49,323 bases of DNA from Rhodoferax sp. OV413 (GTDB lineage: Bacteria; Pseudomonadota; Gammaproteobacteria; Pseudomonadales; Pseudohongiellaceae). A model generated the notes under the pieces. It did not search any database. It worked only from the letters and a program-made list of their open reading frames with translations, and was not told where the DNA came from. Shown one piece after another: positions 1 through 9,024 of the stretch. The translations under genes were made by a program, and so were the position numbers. Where the stretch lies: positions 1-49,323 of the forward strand of contig CALQJO020000019.1 in NCBI GenBank assembly GCA_943330915.2. The letters are read 5' to 3'. Position 1 is the stretch's first letter. Every line of letters starts with the position of its first letter.

Positions 1-221
1 AGCGAGCGTGTCCAGCTGTGCGTCATAGCCAGAATGTCCCGCCTGAAAAACACCAGCACAGCGGACAAGCTACCCAGATGCAGCGCGACATCAAAGGCCA
101 GGCCTTGATCCTCCCAGTTGGTGAACACCGGCACCAGTATTAAGTGTGCTGAGCTGGAGACCGGCAGGAACTCTGTCACGCCCTGTACAACCGCCAACAC
201 AATTATTTGCAGCCATTCCAT
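1..221 (-). CDS. uppP: Undecaprenyl-diphosphatase UppP (BacA), N-terminal part
   Basis: Only the first 73 residues are inside the window; the gene continues past base 1. UppP is an integral inner-membrane enzyme that dephosphorylates undecaprenyl diphosphate, recycling the lipid carrier for peptidoglycan synthesis and giving bacitracin tolerance. The sequence begins [20 protein letters not shown] and continues with VSSSAHLIL, the family's N-terminal signature with the conserved Q-G-x-T-E and the SSSAH stretch. Two hydrophobic segments separated by an F-D-V-A-L-H-L-G motif follow, also typical. The ATG start fits the family's usual N-terminus. The later PGxSRS motif lies outside the window, so activity cannot be judged. 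Confidence 0.93.
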   Translation of the reverse strand, partial: MEWLQIIVLAVVQGVTEFLPVSSSAHLILVPVFTNWEDQGLAFDVALHLGSLSAVLVFFRRDILAMTHSWTRS

Positions 222-260
222 TTAGTGTTCTCCCGGGCCCAAGCGCCGCGCCATTATCAA

Positions 261-1094
261 CTAATACTTTTCCGGGTCAACCATAGGCGCCCAGTTGCCC
301 ATAAACTGCGCACCGTCCGCCACAATGCTGGCACCATTGATGTAGCGCGCGGCCGGGGAACACAGAAACAGGGTAATGGCTGCCATTTCCCCGGCGGTGC
401 CCATACGATGGGCGGGCACATCCCGCATCGTACTGTCTGCCAGATCGCCATACTCGGCCGAGGCAAATTCCTCTTCATGGACGCCGCGCGTATCGATTGT
501 GCCCGGTGCCAGCGCGTTGATAGTGACACCATGACGGGCCAGGTAATAGGACATCGATTGAGTCATGCTCACCACACCGGCCCGCGCCGCACCCGAATGC
601 ACAAAAGGTGGGGCGCCGCGATTAAATGAATAAACATGCACTATGTTGACAATAGCACCACTCCCTTGTTTGACCATCAGCGGCGAGACCCGGCTGCACA
701 TGTTCCAGGTACCATTCAGGTTAAGATCAACAACGGCGCGCCAGCCATTGTCGCTGATTTCTGATGGACGTGCCGGAAACTGGCCTCCAGCGTTGTTTAT
801 CAGAAAGTCGATTTGCCCGAAGGTGTCAAGACTGCGCTGAAGCAAATTTTCTACCTCACCGGTGTTGCGGATATTCATTGGCACAGCAAGGCAACCGGCT
901 CCCTGTGCACGGATTTTTGCGGCGGCGGGCAGCAGATTCTCTTCACGGCGGCTGGCGATGACGACATTGGCGCCCAGTTGCGCAAACGCCTCGGCGATAG
1001 CTTGCCCGATGCCACGCCCTCCGCCGGTAATGAGCGCAGTCTTCCCTTTAAAGAGTCCTGGCGCGAAGGTATCCAGTGGTGATGACGCTTGCAT
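261..1094 (-). CDS. SDR family oxidoreductase, peroxisomal trans-2-enoyl-CoA reductase (PECR)-like
   Basis: 277 aa Rossmann-fold short-chain dehydrogenase. The cofactor motif TGGGRGIG lies near residues 23-30, NNAGG near 100 and APG near 197. The opening FAPGLFKGKTALITGG and the later HSGAARAGV resemble eukaryotic PECR-type enoyl-CoA reductases as I recall them, which reduce trans-2-enoyl-CoA with NADPH. The canonical YxxxK dyad is not visible: its usual position reads H-S-G-A-A-R, and the tyrosine recalled as catalytic in PECR appears to be valine. The gene is divergent from an acyl-CoA dehydrogenase operon, which supports a CoA-thioester substrate. 2,4-dienoyl-CoA reductase is an alternative. 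The family is certain; the substrate is inferred. Confidence 0.85.
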   Translation of the reverse strand: MQASSPLDTFAPGLFKGKTALITGGGRGIGQAIAEAFAQLGANVVIASRREENLLPAAAKIRAQGAGCLAVPMNIRNTGEVENLLQRSLDTFGQIDFLINNAGGQFPARPSEISDNGWRAVVDLNLNGTWNMCSRVSPLMVKQGSGAIVNIVHVYSFNRGAPPFVHSGAARAGVVSMTQSMSYYLARHGVTINALAPGTIDTRGVHEEEFASAEYGDLADSTMRDVPAHRMGTAGEMAAITLFLCSPAARYINGASIVADGAQFMGNWAPMVDPEKY

Positions 1095-1370
1095 AGATAA
1101 TCCTTGTTTAGTGATGTTGGTGTGTCTTTGAACATGAGATTGTCATGTGCACTGAGCAAGATTAGTGATGGCGGATAATAGCGAGGTCTGTGCGGGGCAA
1201 GCCAGTTAAAGAAGTTTTTTGACGTAGAACAACTGCTCGGCTTTTCCGTTTTCAACGCGCAGGAAAAGTGGTAAAGTCCTGAGACCTCGCGATGTGACCC
1301 CGAGTTCATCAGTCAGATATGCTCGTTGTATTCAAGCGTCATAATTTGAGTATCAAACAGCCGGTCGTTA

Positions 1371-1399
1371 TTGCCAGGGTTTTACTGACACCGGTTAAT
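1371..1399 (+). promoter_or_regulatory. Candidate sigma-70 promoter for the acyl-CoA dehydrogenase operon
   Basis: TTGCCA and GTTAAT are separated by 17 bases and lie about 45 bases upstream of the GTG start at 1444. This is a fair match to -35/-10 spacing. The rest of the 349-base divergent gap 1095-1443 is AT-richer toward the right-hand gene and shows no convincing operator palindrome, tRNA or terminator. Confidence 0.35.
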
Positions 1400-1443
1400 A
1401 CATTTATACATCTGTTAATTAATTTAATTCTGGGAGAATCTCT

Positions 1444-2643
1444 GTGAATGCTGATTTCACTGCTGAAGATTTGAAGTTTCAGAAAGAAGTTCAGGACTTC
1501 TTGAAGGCGGAGTTTCCGCAGGATATCAAACACAAAGTCGACAACGGCATTCGCCTGGAAAAGGACGACTTTGTGCGTTGGCAAAAAATTCTGAACAAGC
1601 GTGGTTGGATGGCACCCAACTGGCCCAAGGAGTACGGCGGTACCGGTTGGACTCCCACGCAAAAGTACATATTTGCGATGGAAATGGGTCTTTACGGCGC
1701 AATGGCGCCCGTGGCCTTTGGTGTCAATATGGTCGCGCCGGTCATTTATACCTACGGCAGTGAAGAGCAGAAAAAACGTTTCCTGCCCGACATTCTTGAG
1801 AGCAATGTCTGGTGGTGTCAGGGTTACTCCGAGCCCAATGCCGGTTCTGACCTTGCGTCGCTGAAAACCACCGCTGTGCGTGATGGTGATCATTATGTTG
1901 TAAATGGCACCAAAACATGGACAACACTGGGACAGCATGCAGACTGGATTTTCTGTCTGGTACGTACCGATAACACCGCCAAGAAACAAGAAGGCATCAG
2001 CTTTCTGCTAATCGATATGAAAACCCCCGGTATCAAAGTTTCTCCGATTTACCTGCTGGATGACGAGCCGGAAGTCAATGAAGTGCATTTTGACAACGTG
2101 CGAGTGCCGGTTGAGAACCTCATCGGTGAGGAAAATCAGGGATGGACTTATGCCAAGGTGCTGCTGACACACGAGCGCACCAATATCGCACAAGTGCCAA
2201 ACTCAAAACTGAAGATGCGCAAGCTGCGCGATCTGGCGGCTCAAACTCCGGATGGTTTTGGCGGCAGTTTGCTGAACGATCCTGTGTTTTCCCGCAAGCT
2301 GGCAGAAGTTGAGATACAGGTACTGGCGCTGGAATATGCAGAGTTGCGCACACTGGCGGCCGTCAGCGTGGGCAAGGCGCCTGGCCCGGAATCATCTATC
2401 CTGAAAATTGTTGGAACCGAAGCCACCCAGTTTATTGATGAGTTGTACATGGAGGTTGCCGGGTATCACAGCCTGCCACACGTCCCGGCTCAGTTTGCAG
2501 AAGGGTTTAGTGGTGAGCGAATCGGTAAAGGTTCCCTGGTGAACAGTTCGAATGTGTATTTCAACAACCGCAAGAAGTCGATTTACGGCGGGTCCAACGA
2601 AATACAGAAGAACATTATCAGCAAAGCTGTGCTGGGCCTGTAA
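1444..2643 (+). CDS. Acyl-CoA dehydrogenase, pimeloyl-CoA dehydrogenase large-subunit (PimC)-like
   Basis: 399 aa flavoprotein that would introduce a trans-2 double bond into an acyl-CoA, passing electrons to ETF. The order is N-terminal helical domain, middle beta domain with GYSEPNAGSDLASLKT and TWTTLGQHADW, and C-terminal helical domain with YGGSNEIQKNIISKAVLGL. These segments closely match PimC-type large subunits. The start is GTG with GGGAG upstream. The next gene encodes a second, shorter dehydrogenase 78 bases downstream, the PimC/PimD pairing, so the two probably form a heteromer. The true chain type (dicarboxylyl, branched or 4-hydroxyacyl) is unknown; the adjacent kinase gene makes hydroxyacyl-CoA a possibility. 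Confidence 0.9.
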   Translation: MNADFTAEDLKFQKEVQDFLKAEFPQDIKHKVDNGIRLEKDDFVRWQKILNKRGWMAPNWPKEYGGTGWTPTQKYIFAMEMGLYGAMAPVAFGVNMVAPVIYTYGSEEQKKRFLPDILESNVWWCQGYSEPNAGSDLASLKTTAVRDGDHYVVNGTKTWTTLGQHADWIFCLVRTDNTAKKQEGISFLLIDMKTPGIKVSPIYLLDDEPEVNEVHFDNVRVPVENLIGEENQGWTYAKVLLTHERTNIAQVPNSKLKMRKLRDLAAQTPDGFGGSLLNDPVFSRKLAEVEIQVLALEYAELRTLAAVSVGKAPGPESSILKIVGTEATQFIDELYMEVAGYHSLPHVPAQFAEGFSGERIGKGSLVNSSNVYFNNRKKSIYGGSNEIQKNIISKAVLGL

Positions 2644-2721
2644 ACGCACACTGCCCGCCGACCCGGTCTTACGAATTGACCGGGTAACTCAAACAGATAA
2701 GGATTTAGAAGAGGAAATATC

Positions 2722-3855
2722 GTGGATTTTTCTTACAGTGATGAGCAGCAGATGCTGCAGGACAGTGTGCAGAAGTTTGTTTACAGCCAATACGACTTTG
2801 ATACCCGTCGCAAAATTATTCAGAGTGAAACGGGATACAGTGCGGAATACTGGGCTCTGTTTGCTGAATTGGGGTGGTTAACCGTGCCCTTTCGCGAAGA
2901 GGACGGTGGCTTTGGTGGTTCCGCTGTTGATTTGATGGTGGTGATGGAAGAGTTTGGCAAGGGCATGGTGATTGAGCCGTTTCTGGCAAGCGCAGTGCTA
3001 AGTGGCGGTCTGATCGGTGAGTTGGGCAGTGCGGCGCAGAAAGAGTCACTGCTGGCCGCCGTGATGGAAGGATCACTGCAGCTCGCCACGGCGTATGCTG
3101 AAGCCGACAGCCGCTACAACCTTGCCAGTGTTGGCACCACCGCCCGCAAACAAGGAGATTCCTATCTGATCAATGGCAGCAAGGTCATGGTGTTGAACGC
3201 ACCGTCTGCTGACAAATTGCTGGTGATTGCCAGAACGTCTGGCGACAAATTTGATCGTGATGGTATCTCCGCATTTATTGTCGACGCCAGCGCTGCGGGC
3301 GTTTCAAAAAACAGCTATACCGCAGTCGATGGTCACCGGGCGGCCGAAGTGCACCTGACCGATGTACTGGTTGCTGCTGCCGACAGACTTGGCGCTGAAG
3401 GCAATGCCTTGGCAGCACTGGAAGCAATCATTGATCGTGCCGCGCTGGCAGTCAGTGCTGAAGCCGTTGGTTCGATGGATTGTCTATTGAAGAAAACGGT
3501 TGAGTACGCCAAAACCAGAAAACAATTTGGTGTGGCAATTGGTACCTTCCAGGCATTACAGCACCGCATGTCAGAAATGTTTATTGAGTGCCAGTTGGCG
3601 CGTTCTGTGGTCATTATGGCTGCGATGAAATTGGATACAGACGGGTCGCCGGCAGAAAAAGCCAAAGCGGTTGCTGCTGCCAAAGCGCGCGTTGGCCGGG
3701 CCATGCGCAAAGTTGGTCAGGAAGCCGTGCAGCTGCATGGTGGCATTGCGGTCACGGATGAGCTGGATGTTGGGCACTTCTTCAAACGCATCACCACCAT
3801 CGAAAATCTGTTTGGCAACACTGACTATCAACTGGCTCGCTTTGCATCACTGTAA
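2722..3855 (+). CDS. Acyl-CoA dehydrogenase, pimeloyl-CoA dehydrogenase small-subunit (PimD)-like
   Basis: 377 aa, with a GTG start preceded by GAGGAA. The N-terminal MDFSYSDEQQMLQDSVQKF and the C-terminal QLHGGIAVTDELDVGHFFKR are typical of the shorter partner in PimC/PimD dehydrogenase pairs. The middle domain holds ATAYAEADSRYN in place of the stricter T-E-P-x-x-G-S-D signature of simple acyl-CoA dehydrogenases, as is common in this small-subunit branch. It follows the large-subunit gene in the same direction, and a clear rho-independent terminator comes after it, so 1444-3855 is probably a transcription unit. It most likely acts with the large subunit rather than alone. Confidence 0.9.
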   Translation: MDFSYSDEQQMLQDSVQKFVYSQYDFDTRRKIIQSETGYSAEYWALFAELGWLTVPFREEDGGFGGSAVDLMVVMEEFGKGMVIEPFLASAVLSGGLIGELGSAAQKESLLAAVMEGSLQLATAYAEADSRYNLASVGTTARKQGDSYLINGSKVMVLNAPSADKLLVIARTSGDKFDRDGISAFIVDASAAGVSKNSYTAVDGHRAAEVHLTDVLVAAADRLGAEGNALAALEAIIDRAALAVSAEAVGSMDCLLKKTVEYAKTRKQFGVAIGTFQALQHRMSEMFIECQLARSVVIMAAMKLDTDGSPAEKAKAVAAAKARVGRAMRKVGQEAVQLHGGIAVTDELDVGHFFKRITTIENLFGNTDYQLARFASL

Positions 3856-3883
3856 TTAAGGGTATTTGACAGTCAAAACAAGT

Positions 3884-3921
3884 GGGGCTGATTGCTGAGG
3901 CAATTACGCCCCCTTTTTTTT
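3884..3921 (+). terminator. Rho-independent terminator
   Basis: GGGGC at 3884-3888 pairs with GCCCC at 3908-3912 around an inner TTGC/GCAA stem, and a run of eight T follows. It closes the two-gene acyl-CoA dehydrogenase unit. The following phosphatase and kinase genes then need read-through or their own promoter. Confidence 0.8.
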
Positions 3922-3993
3922 AATGGATGACTGAACAGCAACTCTGCATGGCTACTCGGGATCCAAGAGGCTAAAGATGAAAGAGGCACAGGC

Positions 3994-4698
3994 GTGAGTG
4001 AATTAGTGTTAGTCCGTCACGGGCAGGCGTCTTTTGGTGCAGACTCTTATGACAAGCTTAGCCCTGTCGGTGAGCGTCAGGCAAGTCTGCTGGCGCAGCA
4101 CTGGCAACAGATGGGCGAACAGTTTGAGGCGGTATACAGCGGCACACTGCAGCGACAGCAACAGACCGCTGCCGCGTTAGTGAGGCTGGTCAGCCAGCCG
4201 GGCATCGTCACCCATCCGGGCCTCAACGAATACAATGGTGAGCCTTTGTTGCGAATATACCTTCGTGATCATGCACACCGTGAAGGGTTTGCGGCCGATC
4301 TTCACTTCCCGCTGCGGGATCGTAAAACCTTTCAGCTGGTGCTGGAGGCGGCTACTCAGCACTGGATCAACGGCACTTTGCTGGCGTCCGTTGACGATGC
4401 GGATTTTGAGTCGTGGAAGGGCTTTCAAGCCAGAGTACATGACACGCTTGACGAATTGATGCGCTCGCACAGCGGTGGCGCGCGTGTGCTGGTCTCAACA
4501 TCAGGCGGGGTCATTGCGCTGGCGTTGCAGCGTGCCTTGAACTTGCCGGATAATCAGGCTATTGCCACCAACTGGATGGTCAACAACAGTTCGGTCACGC
4601 GTCTTGTGTATGGGCGCGGAAAAGTGTCTCTGGGCTGCTTTAATGCGCTGCCTCATCTGCAAACGCCTCACCTGAAGGACTTGATCACGTTTCGTTGA
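3994..4698 (+). CDS. Histidine phosphatase family protein (phosphoglycerate-mutase-like)
   Basis: 234 aa cytoplasmic protein of the histidine phosphatase superfamily. The catalytic motif L-V-R-H-G-Q lies near residues 6-11, followed by the YSGTLQRQQQTA segment that supplies the second arginine. The late region S-T-S-G-G-V carries glycine or serine where many members have a second histidine in a GHG or SHG motif. The GTG start is chosen because the protein then begins directly at the first beta strand. It lies between acyl-CoA dehydrogenases and an acyl-CoA-type kinase; such a cluster suggests it removes phosphate from a related metabolite, but its substrate cannot be read from sequence. Confidence 0.85.
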   Translation: MSELVLVRHGQASFGADSYDKLSPVGERQASLLAQHWQQMGEQFEAVYSGTLQRQQQTAAALVRLVSQPGIVTHPGLNEYNGEPLLRIYLRDHAHREGFAADLHFPLRDRKTFQLVLEAATQHWINGTLLASVDDADFESWKGFQARVHDTLDELMRSHSGGARVLVSTSGGVIALALQRALNLPDNQAIATNWMVNNSSVTRLVYGRGKVSLGCFNALPHLQTPHLKDLITFR

Positions 4699-4747
4699 GC
4701 AGGCGGATGTTGACAGGTCAGCTTCAAACAAAAACAAGGAAATCAAC

Positions 4748-5827
4748 ATGTCACGATTGGATCAACTGGTAGATCAGGCTTACGCGGTTCGGGAAGGCGA
4801 AGAGTTGGATCTGATCGTACTACGCGAGCATTTGCGACCCGTGTTGGGCACACTGGTTGACGCATTACAGGTCAAGCAGTTTCCCGGCGGATATTCCAAT
4901 CTGACCTATCTGCTGAGCAGTGGCCATCACAAGTGGGTGTTGCGCCGCCCGCCCTTTGGCAGCAAGGTCAAGTCCGCACATGATATGGGGCGCGAGTTCA
5001 AAATTCTGACAGCGCTGGAGAAGGTGTTTCCGTACGCGCCCAAACCCATTCATTTCTGTGATGATCCTGCGGTGCTGGGGTGTGATTTTTATCTGATGTC
5101 CTATATCGAAGGTCTGGTGATTCGCCGCGAGTATCCGGCGGGCTTCAATCTGTCACCGCAGCAGGTGCGCCAACAGTTTTTTGCGCTGTTTGATGTATTG
5201 GGGGAGTTGCATTCAGTCAATCTGCAGCAAGCCGGGTTGACTGAATTTGGCAAACCCGAGGGGTATGTGACCCGTCAGGTTGACGGCTGGAGCAAACGTT
5301 ATGTGGCGGCACTGACTAGCGATGCGCCTGACTTCGGGCCGGTCATAGACTGGTTACGGGATAAGATGCCGGCGGAGAGCGGTGTGGTGGGAATCATCCA
5401 CAACGACTACAAACTGGATAATGTGATCTGGTCTGTTGATGATCCCATGAAGGTCATTGGCGTGCTCGATTGGGAGATGGCGACTGTTGGCGATCCGCTG
5501 ATGGATCTTGGCTGCACACTCGGCTATTGGGCCGAGGCAGATGACCCTGCGTTTTTCCGCCAGTTCCGTGCGATGCCCAGCGATGAGCCCGGCGCGCCCA
5601 CCCGTGCCGACATTGTGACCCGCTTCAGTGAACGTACCGGCATTGCCGTTGATAACATTGATTTTTATTTCTGCTTCGGACTGTTTCGACTTGCCGGAAT
5701 CGGCCAGCAGATTTATTACCGTTATGCGCAGGGACTGACCAAAGACCAGCGCTTTGCCCGCCTGATCGACAAGGTTCACAGTCTGCGTCAGATGTGTGAA
5801 CTGGTGATTTCCAGGTCAACCCTTTGA
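4748..5827 (+). CDS. Phosphotransferase (APH family), ACAD10/11 or LvaA-like kinase
   Basis: 359 aa aminoglycoside-phosphotransferase-fold kinase. The Brenner motif HNDYKLDN (about residues 218-225) gives the catalytic Asp and metal-binding Asn, and the metal-binding DWEMATVGDPLMDLG follows. A nucleotide-binding segment with FPGGYSNLTYLL and VLRRPP lies near the N-terminus. Bacterial relatives of this length next to acyl-CoA dehydrogenases resemble the kinase domain of human ACAD10/11 and LvaA of the levulinate pathway, which phosphorylate 4-hydroxyacyl-CoA. AGGAAA lies just before the ATG. It starts 49 bases after the phosphatase gene, in the same direction. Aminoglycoside resistance is unlikely in this context. 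Confidence 0.88.
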   Translation: MSRLDQLVDQAYAVREGEELDLIVLREHLRPVLGTLVDALQVKQFPGGYSNLTYLLSSGHHKWVLRRPPFGSKVKSAHDMGREFKILTALEKVFPYAPKPIHFCDDPAVLGCDFYLMSYIEGLVIRREYPAGFNLSPQQVRQQFFALFDVLGELHSVNLQQAGLTEFGKPEGYVTRQVDGWSKRYVAALTSDAPDFGPVIDWLRDKMPAESGVVGIIHNDYKLDNVIWSVDDPMKVIGVLDWEMATVGDPLMDLGCTLGYWAEADDPAFFRQFRAMPSDEPGAPTRADIVTRFSERTGIAVDNIDFYFCFGLFRLAGIGQQIYYRYAQGLTKDQRFARLIDKVHSLRQMCELVISRSTL

Positions 5828-5889
5828 CGAGTCAACGGGCGTTTTACCAAGGCGGCAATCACGGTTGATGGATGCCTGGACTGTGCTGC

Positions 5890-6819
5890 TCAGGGCACCA
5901 GCAGCAACACCAGCATGAGTGGCAGCAGACTGGCCAGCGTGGAGATCACCGACGCGGCTGCGACGGCTGCTTGTCCGGCGTTATAGCGGATTGAAAACAC
6001 ATACGCGCTGATCCCCACCGGCATAGAGGCGCCCAAAATCGCCGTTTTTGCCCACAGCGGATCAATATCAAACACCACCAGCATCGACAGCGCCATCAGC
6101 AGTGGCAGCATGATCAGCTTGAAGCCGGTGATCATGAGCGCCGGTTTCATTTGCTGGCCGACTTTGTACTGATGCAAAGTTGTGCCAAGCACAAACAACG
6201 CACACGGTATTGCCGCCTCTGACATCAGAGTCAGGCTGCTGTCCAGTGGTTGATACAGCGGGATGTCGAGCAGGTTAAAGGTCAGTCCGGCAATCAGGCT
6301 CGCCGTCAGTGGGCTGCCCAGCAGCTGTTTAAGCAGTCGTACCAGACTGTGCAGAATGGCGCGGATATCAAAGTGTTCCCGTTCTGCCACCAGTGTGCCT
6401 GTGGTGAACAACACCAGATTCTGCGTGGCGATGATCATAAACAGCGGCAGTAATGCGTCACTGCCCAGTGTCTGCAGAACCAGTGGAATGCCCACTACCG
6501 TGGTGTTGGAGTATGTGGTCGCCATTGCAAACACTGACTGCAGTGTTGCATCCGCCTTCAGCCAGAAACGCGCGACCAGTGCGGCAATCACATAGACAAT
6601 CAGGACTGCCGAGTAAAACGCCAGTAAAAAGTTCACACCAAAGTTCTGCGGAATATCAGCGTGAACCATATTCACAAACAACAGGCAGGGAATGATCAGG
6701 TTGAACGTGAATCTGGACAAGGCCAAGGTTTCCGGCACCTGCAGGTAACCGCTGCGCGCCGCAACATATCCAGCGAATGCCAGCGCAAGCACCGGAAATA
6801 TGCCTTCCAACAAGCCCAC
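5890..6819 (-). CDS. AEC family transporter (auxin efflux carrier type)
   Basis: 309 aa, almost entirely hydrophobic, with about ten predicted transmembrane segments in two inverted halves. The N-terminus GLLEGIFPVLALAFAGYVAA and internal stretches such as YSNTTVVGIPLVLQTLG are typical of AEC proteins, secondary transporters of organic anions such as malonate or malate. The proposed GTG start abuts the TAA stop of the MATE gene (TAAGTG), so translation is probably coupled and the two transporters share a transcript. It converges on the kinase gene with only 62 bases between. Substrate and direction of transport are not evident. Confidence 0.87.
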   Translation of the reverse strand: MGLLEGIFPVLALAFAGYVAARSGYLQVPETLALSRFTFNLIIPCLLFVNMVHADIPQNFGVNFLLAFYSAVLIVYVIAALVARFWLKADATLQSVFAMATTYSNTTVVGIPLVLQTLGSDALLPLFMIIATQNLVLFTTGTLVAEREHFDIRAILHSLVRLLKQLLGSPLTASLIAGLTFNLLDIPLYQPLDSSLTLMSEAAIPCALFVLGTTLHQYKVGQQMKPALMITGFKLIMLPLLMALSMLVVFDIDPLWAKTAILGASMPVGISAYVFSIRYNAGQAAVAAASVISTLASLLPLMLVLLLVP

Positions 6820-8205
6820 TTAGCGGACACCTGAATAGGCGGTTTTCCAACGGCCCTTGCGGAAAATATAAAAATACATCGCGGACTTGATCACGTAATC
6901 GGCAATCAGCGCGCCATACACCCAGTAGATACCCAGTTCCATAAAGTAGAACACTGCTGTCAACATCACGCGTCCGAATAGAAAACCGGCCAAGGTAATG
7001 CGAGCGGGAGATTTGGTGTCACCTGCGCCCCTGAGCGCACCACCCAGCGTGAACTCGATAGACATCATGGGTTGCACAATCGCCACCATAACGGTTAATG
7101 CGACCAGATAGTCCAGCACCAATGCGTCGCTGATAAAGAAACTGCCGATCAGGCGGGCATTGACGCCAATCAGCAGCCCCAACACCGCCATGGTGCAGAA
7201 GGCTATTTTCAGAGTCCGCCACGCGGCACGCTCGGCTTCATCCGGCTGTCCGGCGCCAAGGTTCTGGCCGGCCATGGTCGCCGTTGCGATGGCAAAACCC
7301 ATACCGATGACAATGGAAATCGACAGGATGTTGACGCCAATGCCATAGGCCGTAAACGCTTCCGTACCATACAAGGACACTACCCACATAAACCCGATGA
7401 TCGACACGTTAAAAATCGATTGTTCGATGCCCGCTGGCACTGCAATGCGGATCAGGCGCCGCGCGCGGTCTCGCTGCATAAAAATCTGCTTTTCGGGTTT
7501 CAGCATCAGACGCCGCGCGCGCCACATCATAAAAAAAATCACGCTGACAACCAGATACGAAACACCGGCAGCATAGGCAGCACCCTGAATTCCCATGGCC
7601 GGAACTGGCCCGAATCCGTAGACCAGCAGGTAAGCCAGCACGATATTGATGACATTACCGATGGCCGCAATCCATACCGGCGTCAGTGCGTCACCGGCGG
7701 CTCTCAGCGCGGCGCTCATCACCGCCAGAAATGAGAAAAACACATTAAAATAAATCAGCAGCTTCAGATAGAACGCAGCCTCTGCGAGCAGGTCTCCGTG
7801 CAATCCAAAAATGGCGACCATAGGGGTCGCCAGCCACTGAATCAGCACACACAACACTAAGGAAGCGCCGAGCGTGAACACGGCTGACATTTTCACCACC
7901 CGGTCAGCCTCGGCAACATTACGGCTACCCCAGGCAAAGGCCACCATCGCGGTAGTGCCTGCGGTGATCGAAAAAATAATCAGCTGTATCGCCATGTAAA
8001 TGCGGTCGGCAGCAATCACCGCGGCAACAGCTTCTGCGCCGAGTTCGGCAACAATTTTGATGGCTGCCAGATGCACCATAGACAACAGCAGATTGCCGAC
8101 AATAGTGGGGCCAGCAAGTTTAAACAGACTGAGTTTTAAGGGTGCCGCCGTTGCGACAGATGCGGCATTGTCCGACGAGTCCGGACTGGGTTGTTGCGTG
8201 GACAT
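6820..8205 (-). CDS. MATE family efflux transporter
   Basis: 461 aa with twelve hydrophobic segments. The APLKLSLFKLAGPTIVGNLL start of the domain, AGDTKSPARIT near the middle of the C-terminal half and two halves of similar layout are typical of the multidrug and toxin extrusion family, which exports cationic compounds using Na+ or H+. An upstream TTG at 8268 would add 21 residues, but the ATG at 8205 is preferred because the extra segment is basic and poorly conserved in type. Neither start has a good ribosome site. The gene is immediately followed by the AEC transporter gene. Divergent transcription begins nearby for the spermidine-synthase-like pair. Confidence 0.88.
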   Translation of the reverse strand: MSTQQPSPDSSDNAASVATAAPLKLSLFKLAGPTIVGNLLLSMVHLAAIKIVAELGAEAVAAVIAADRIYMAIQLIIFSITAGTTAMVAFAWGSRNVAEADRVVKMSAVFTLGASLVLCVLIQWLATPMVAIFGLHGDLLAEAAFYLKLLIYFNVFFSFLAVMSAALRAAGDALTPVWIAAIGNVINIVLAYLLVYGFGPVPAMGIQGAAYAAGVSYLVVSVIFFMMWRARRLMLKPEKQIFMQRDRARRLIRIAVPAGIEQSIFNVSIIGFMWVVSLYGTEAFTAYGIGVNILSISIVIGMGFAIATATMAGQNLGAGQPDEAERAAWRTLKIAFCTMAVLGLLIGVNARLIGSFFISDALVLDYLVALTVMVAIVQPMMSIEFTLGGALRGAGDTKSPARITLAGFLFGRVMLTAVFYFMELGIYWVYGALIADYVIKSAMYFYIFRKGRWKTAYSGVR

Positions 8206-8343
8206 AAGGGGCCGGATGAGGAGTTTTTTCAGGGCGCTGAGGATACGCCCATGCTTATGGTTTGGCAATCAGACACACTGATTTCGCCATCACCTGTGTG
8301 GTACGCTTGCGCCTCTGATGTCGGCGTAAAGGGCGGTTCTGAA

Positions 8344-9024
8344 TTGAAAAAAAATACAATAAAACAGCAAGCAGCAGCGTTGCACGGATTTGAATCGTCA
8401 GCGCTTGCGCGTCGTGTGGTGCTGGCGGTGGCATTCACCAATGGTTTTGTGATCATGGCCATTCAGTTGTTAGGGGGCCGCATCATGGCACCTTATTTTG
8501 GCAGCAGTGTGTATGTCTGGGGCAGCATCATCACTGTGTTTATGTTGTCTTTGTCACTGGGATATCTGGCCGGTGGCCGTTTATCAACCCGTCAGCCCGA
8601 TGTGCGCATGTTTGCGTCATTTTTTCTGGCCTCGGCCATACTCTGCCTGCCGATCATTTTTTTTGCTGAACCGGTGATGTCGCAGATTTTTGTTGTTGTG
8701 GAAGATCCCCGTTACGGTTCATTGCTGACGGCCGGGCTGCTGTATTTTTTGCCAATCTGTGTGATGGGCATGGTATCTCCCTATTCAGTGCGGTTGTTGG
8801 TGCGTTCACAAGAGGGGAGCGGCGGTGTGGCAGGGATGTTGTACTTTGTGTCAACCATGGGCAGCGCACTCGGTACGTTGGGCACTTCATTTTATTTTGT
8901 GCTCTGGTTTGATCTTGATCAGGTCATGTGGGGCTGTGTGCTGGCGCTGTTAAGTTGTGGTGCTGCGATGACGTGGGTCAATCAACATGTGAATACTGCC
9001 AACAGGCAGTCGGGTGCAAAATGA
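8344..9024 (+). CDS. Membrane half of a spermidine-synthase-like protein
   Basis: About 226 aa with six or so transmembrane segments. Motifs such as QLLGGRIMAPYFGSSVYVWG, SLSLGYLAGGRLS and STMGSALGTLGTSFYFV match the N-terminal membrane domain of the fused MFS/spermidine synthase proteins often found in marine bacteria. The TTG start at 8344 is favoured: GGGCGG stands upstream and the longer reading frame from 8191 would overlap the divergent MATE gene. Its stop overlaps the ATG of the catalytic half by four bases, so both are co-translated. In many genomes the two parts are one polypeptide; here they are separate. The function is not experimentally defined for this type. Confidence 0.75.
   Translation: MKKNTIKQQAAALHGFESSALARRVVLAVAFTNGFVIMAIQLLGGRIMAPYFGSSVYVWGSIITVFMLSLSLGYLAGGRLSTRQPDVRMFASFFLASAILCLPIIFFAEPVMSQIFVVVEDPRYGSLLTAGLLYFLPICVMGMVSPYSVRLLVRSQEGSGGVAGMLYFVSTMGSALGTLGTSFYFVLWFDLDQVMWGCVLALLSCGAAMTWVNQHVNTANRQSGAK

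Noticed and set aside
8191-8343. Extended N-terminus of the membrane half of the spermidine-synthase-like protein
   Set aside because: It would overlap the divergent MATE gene and adds a non-hydrophobic stretch not typical of the family.
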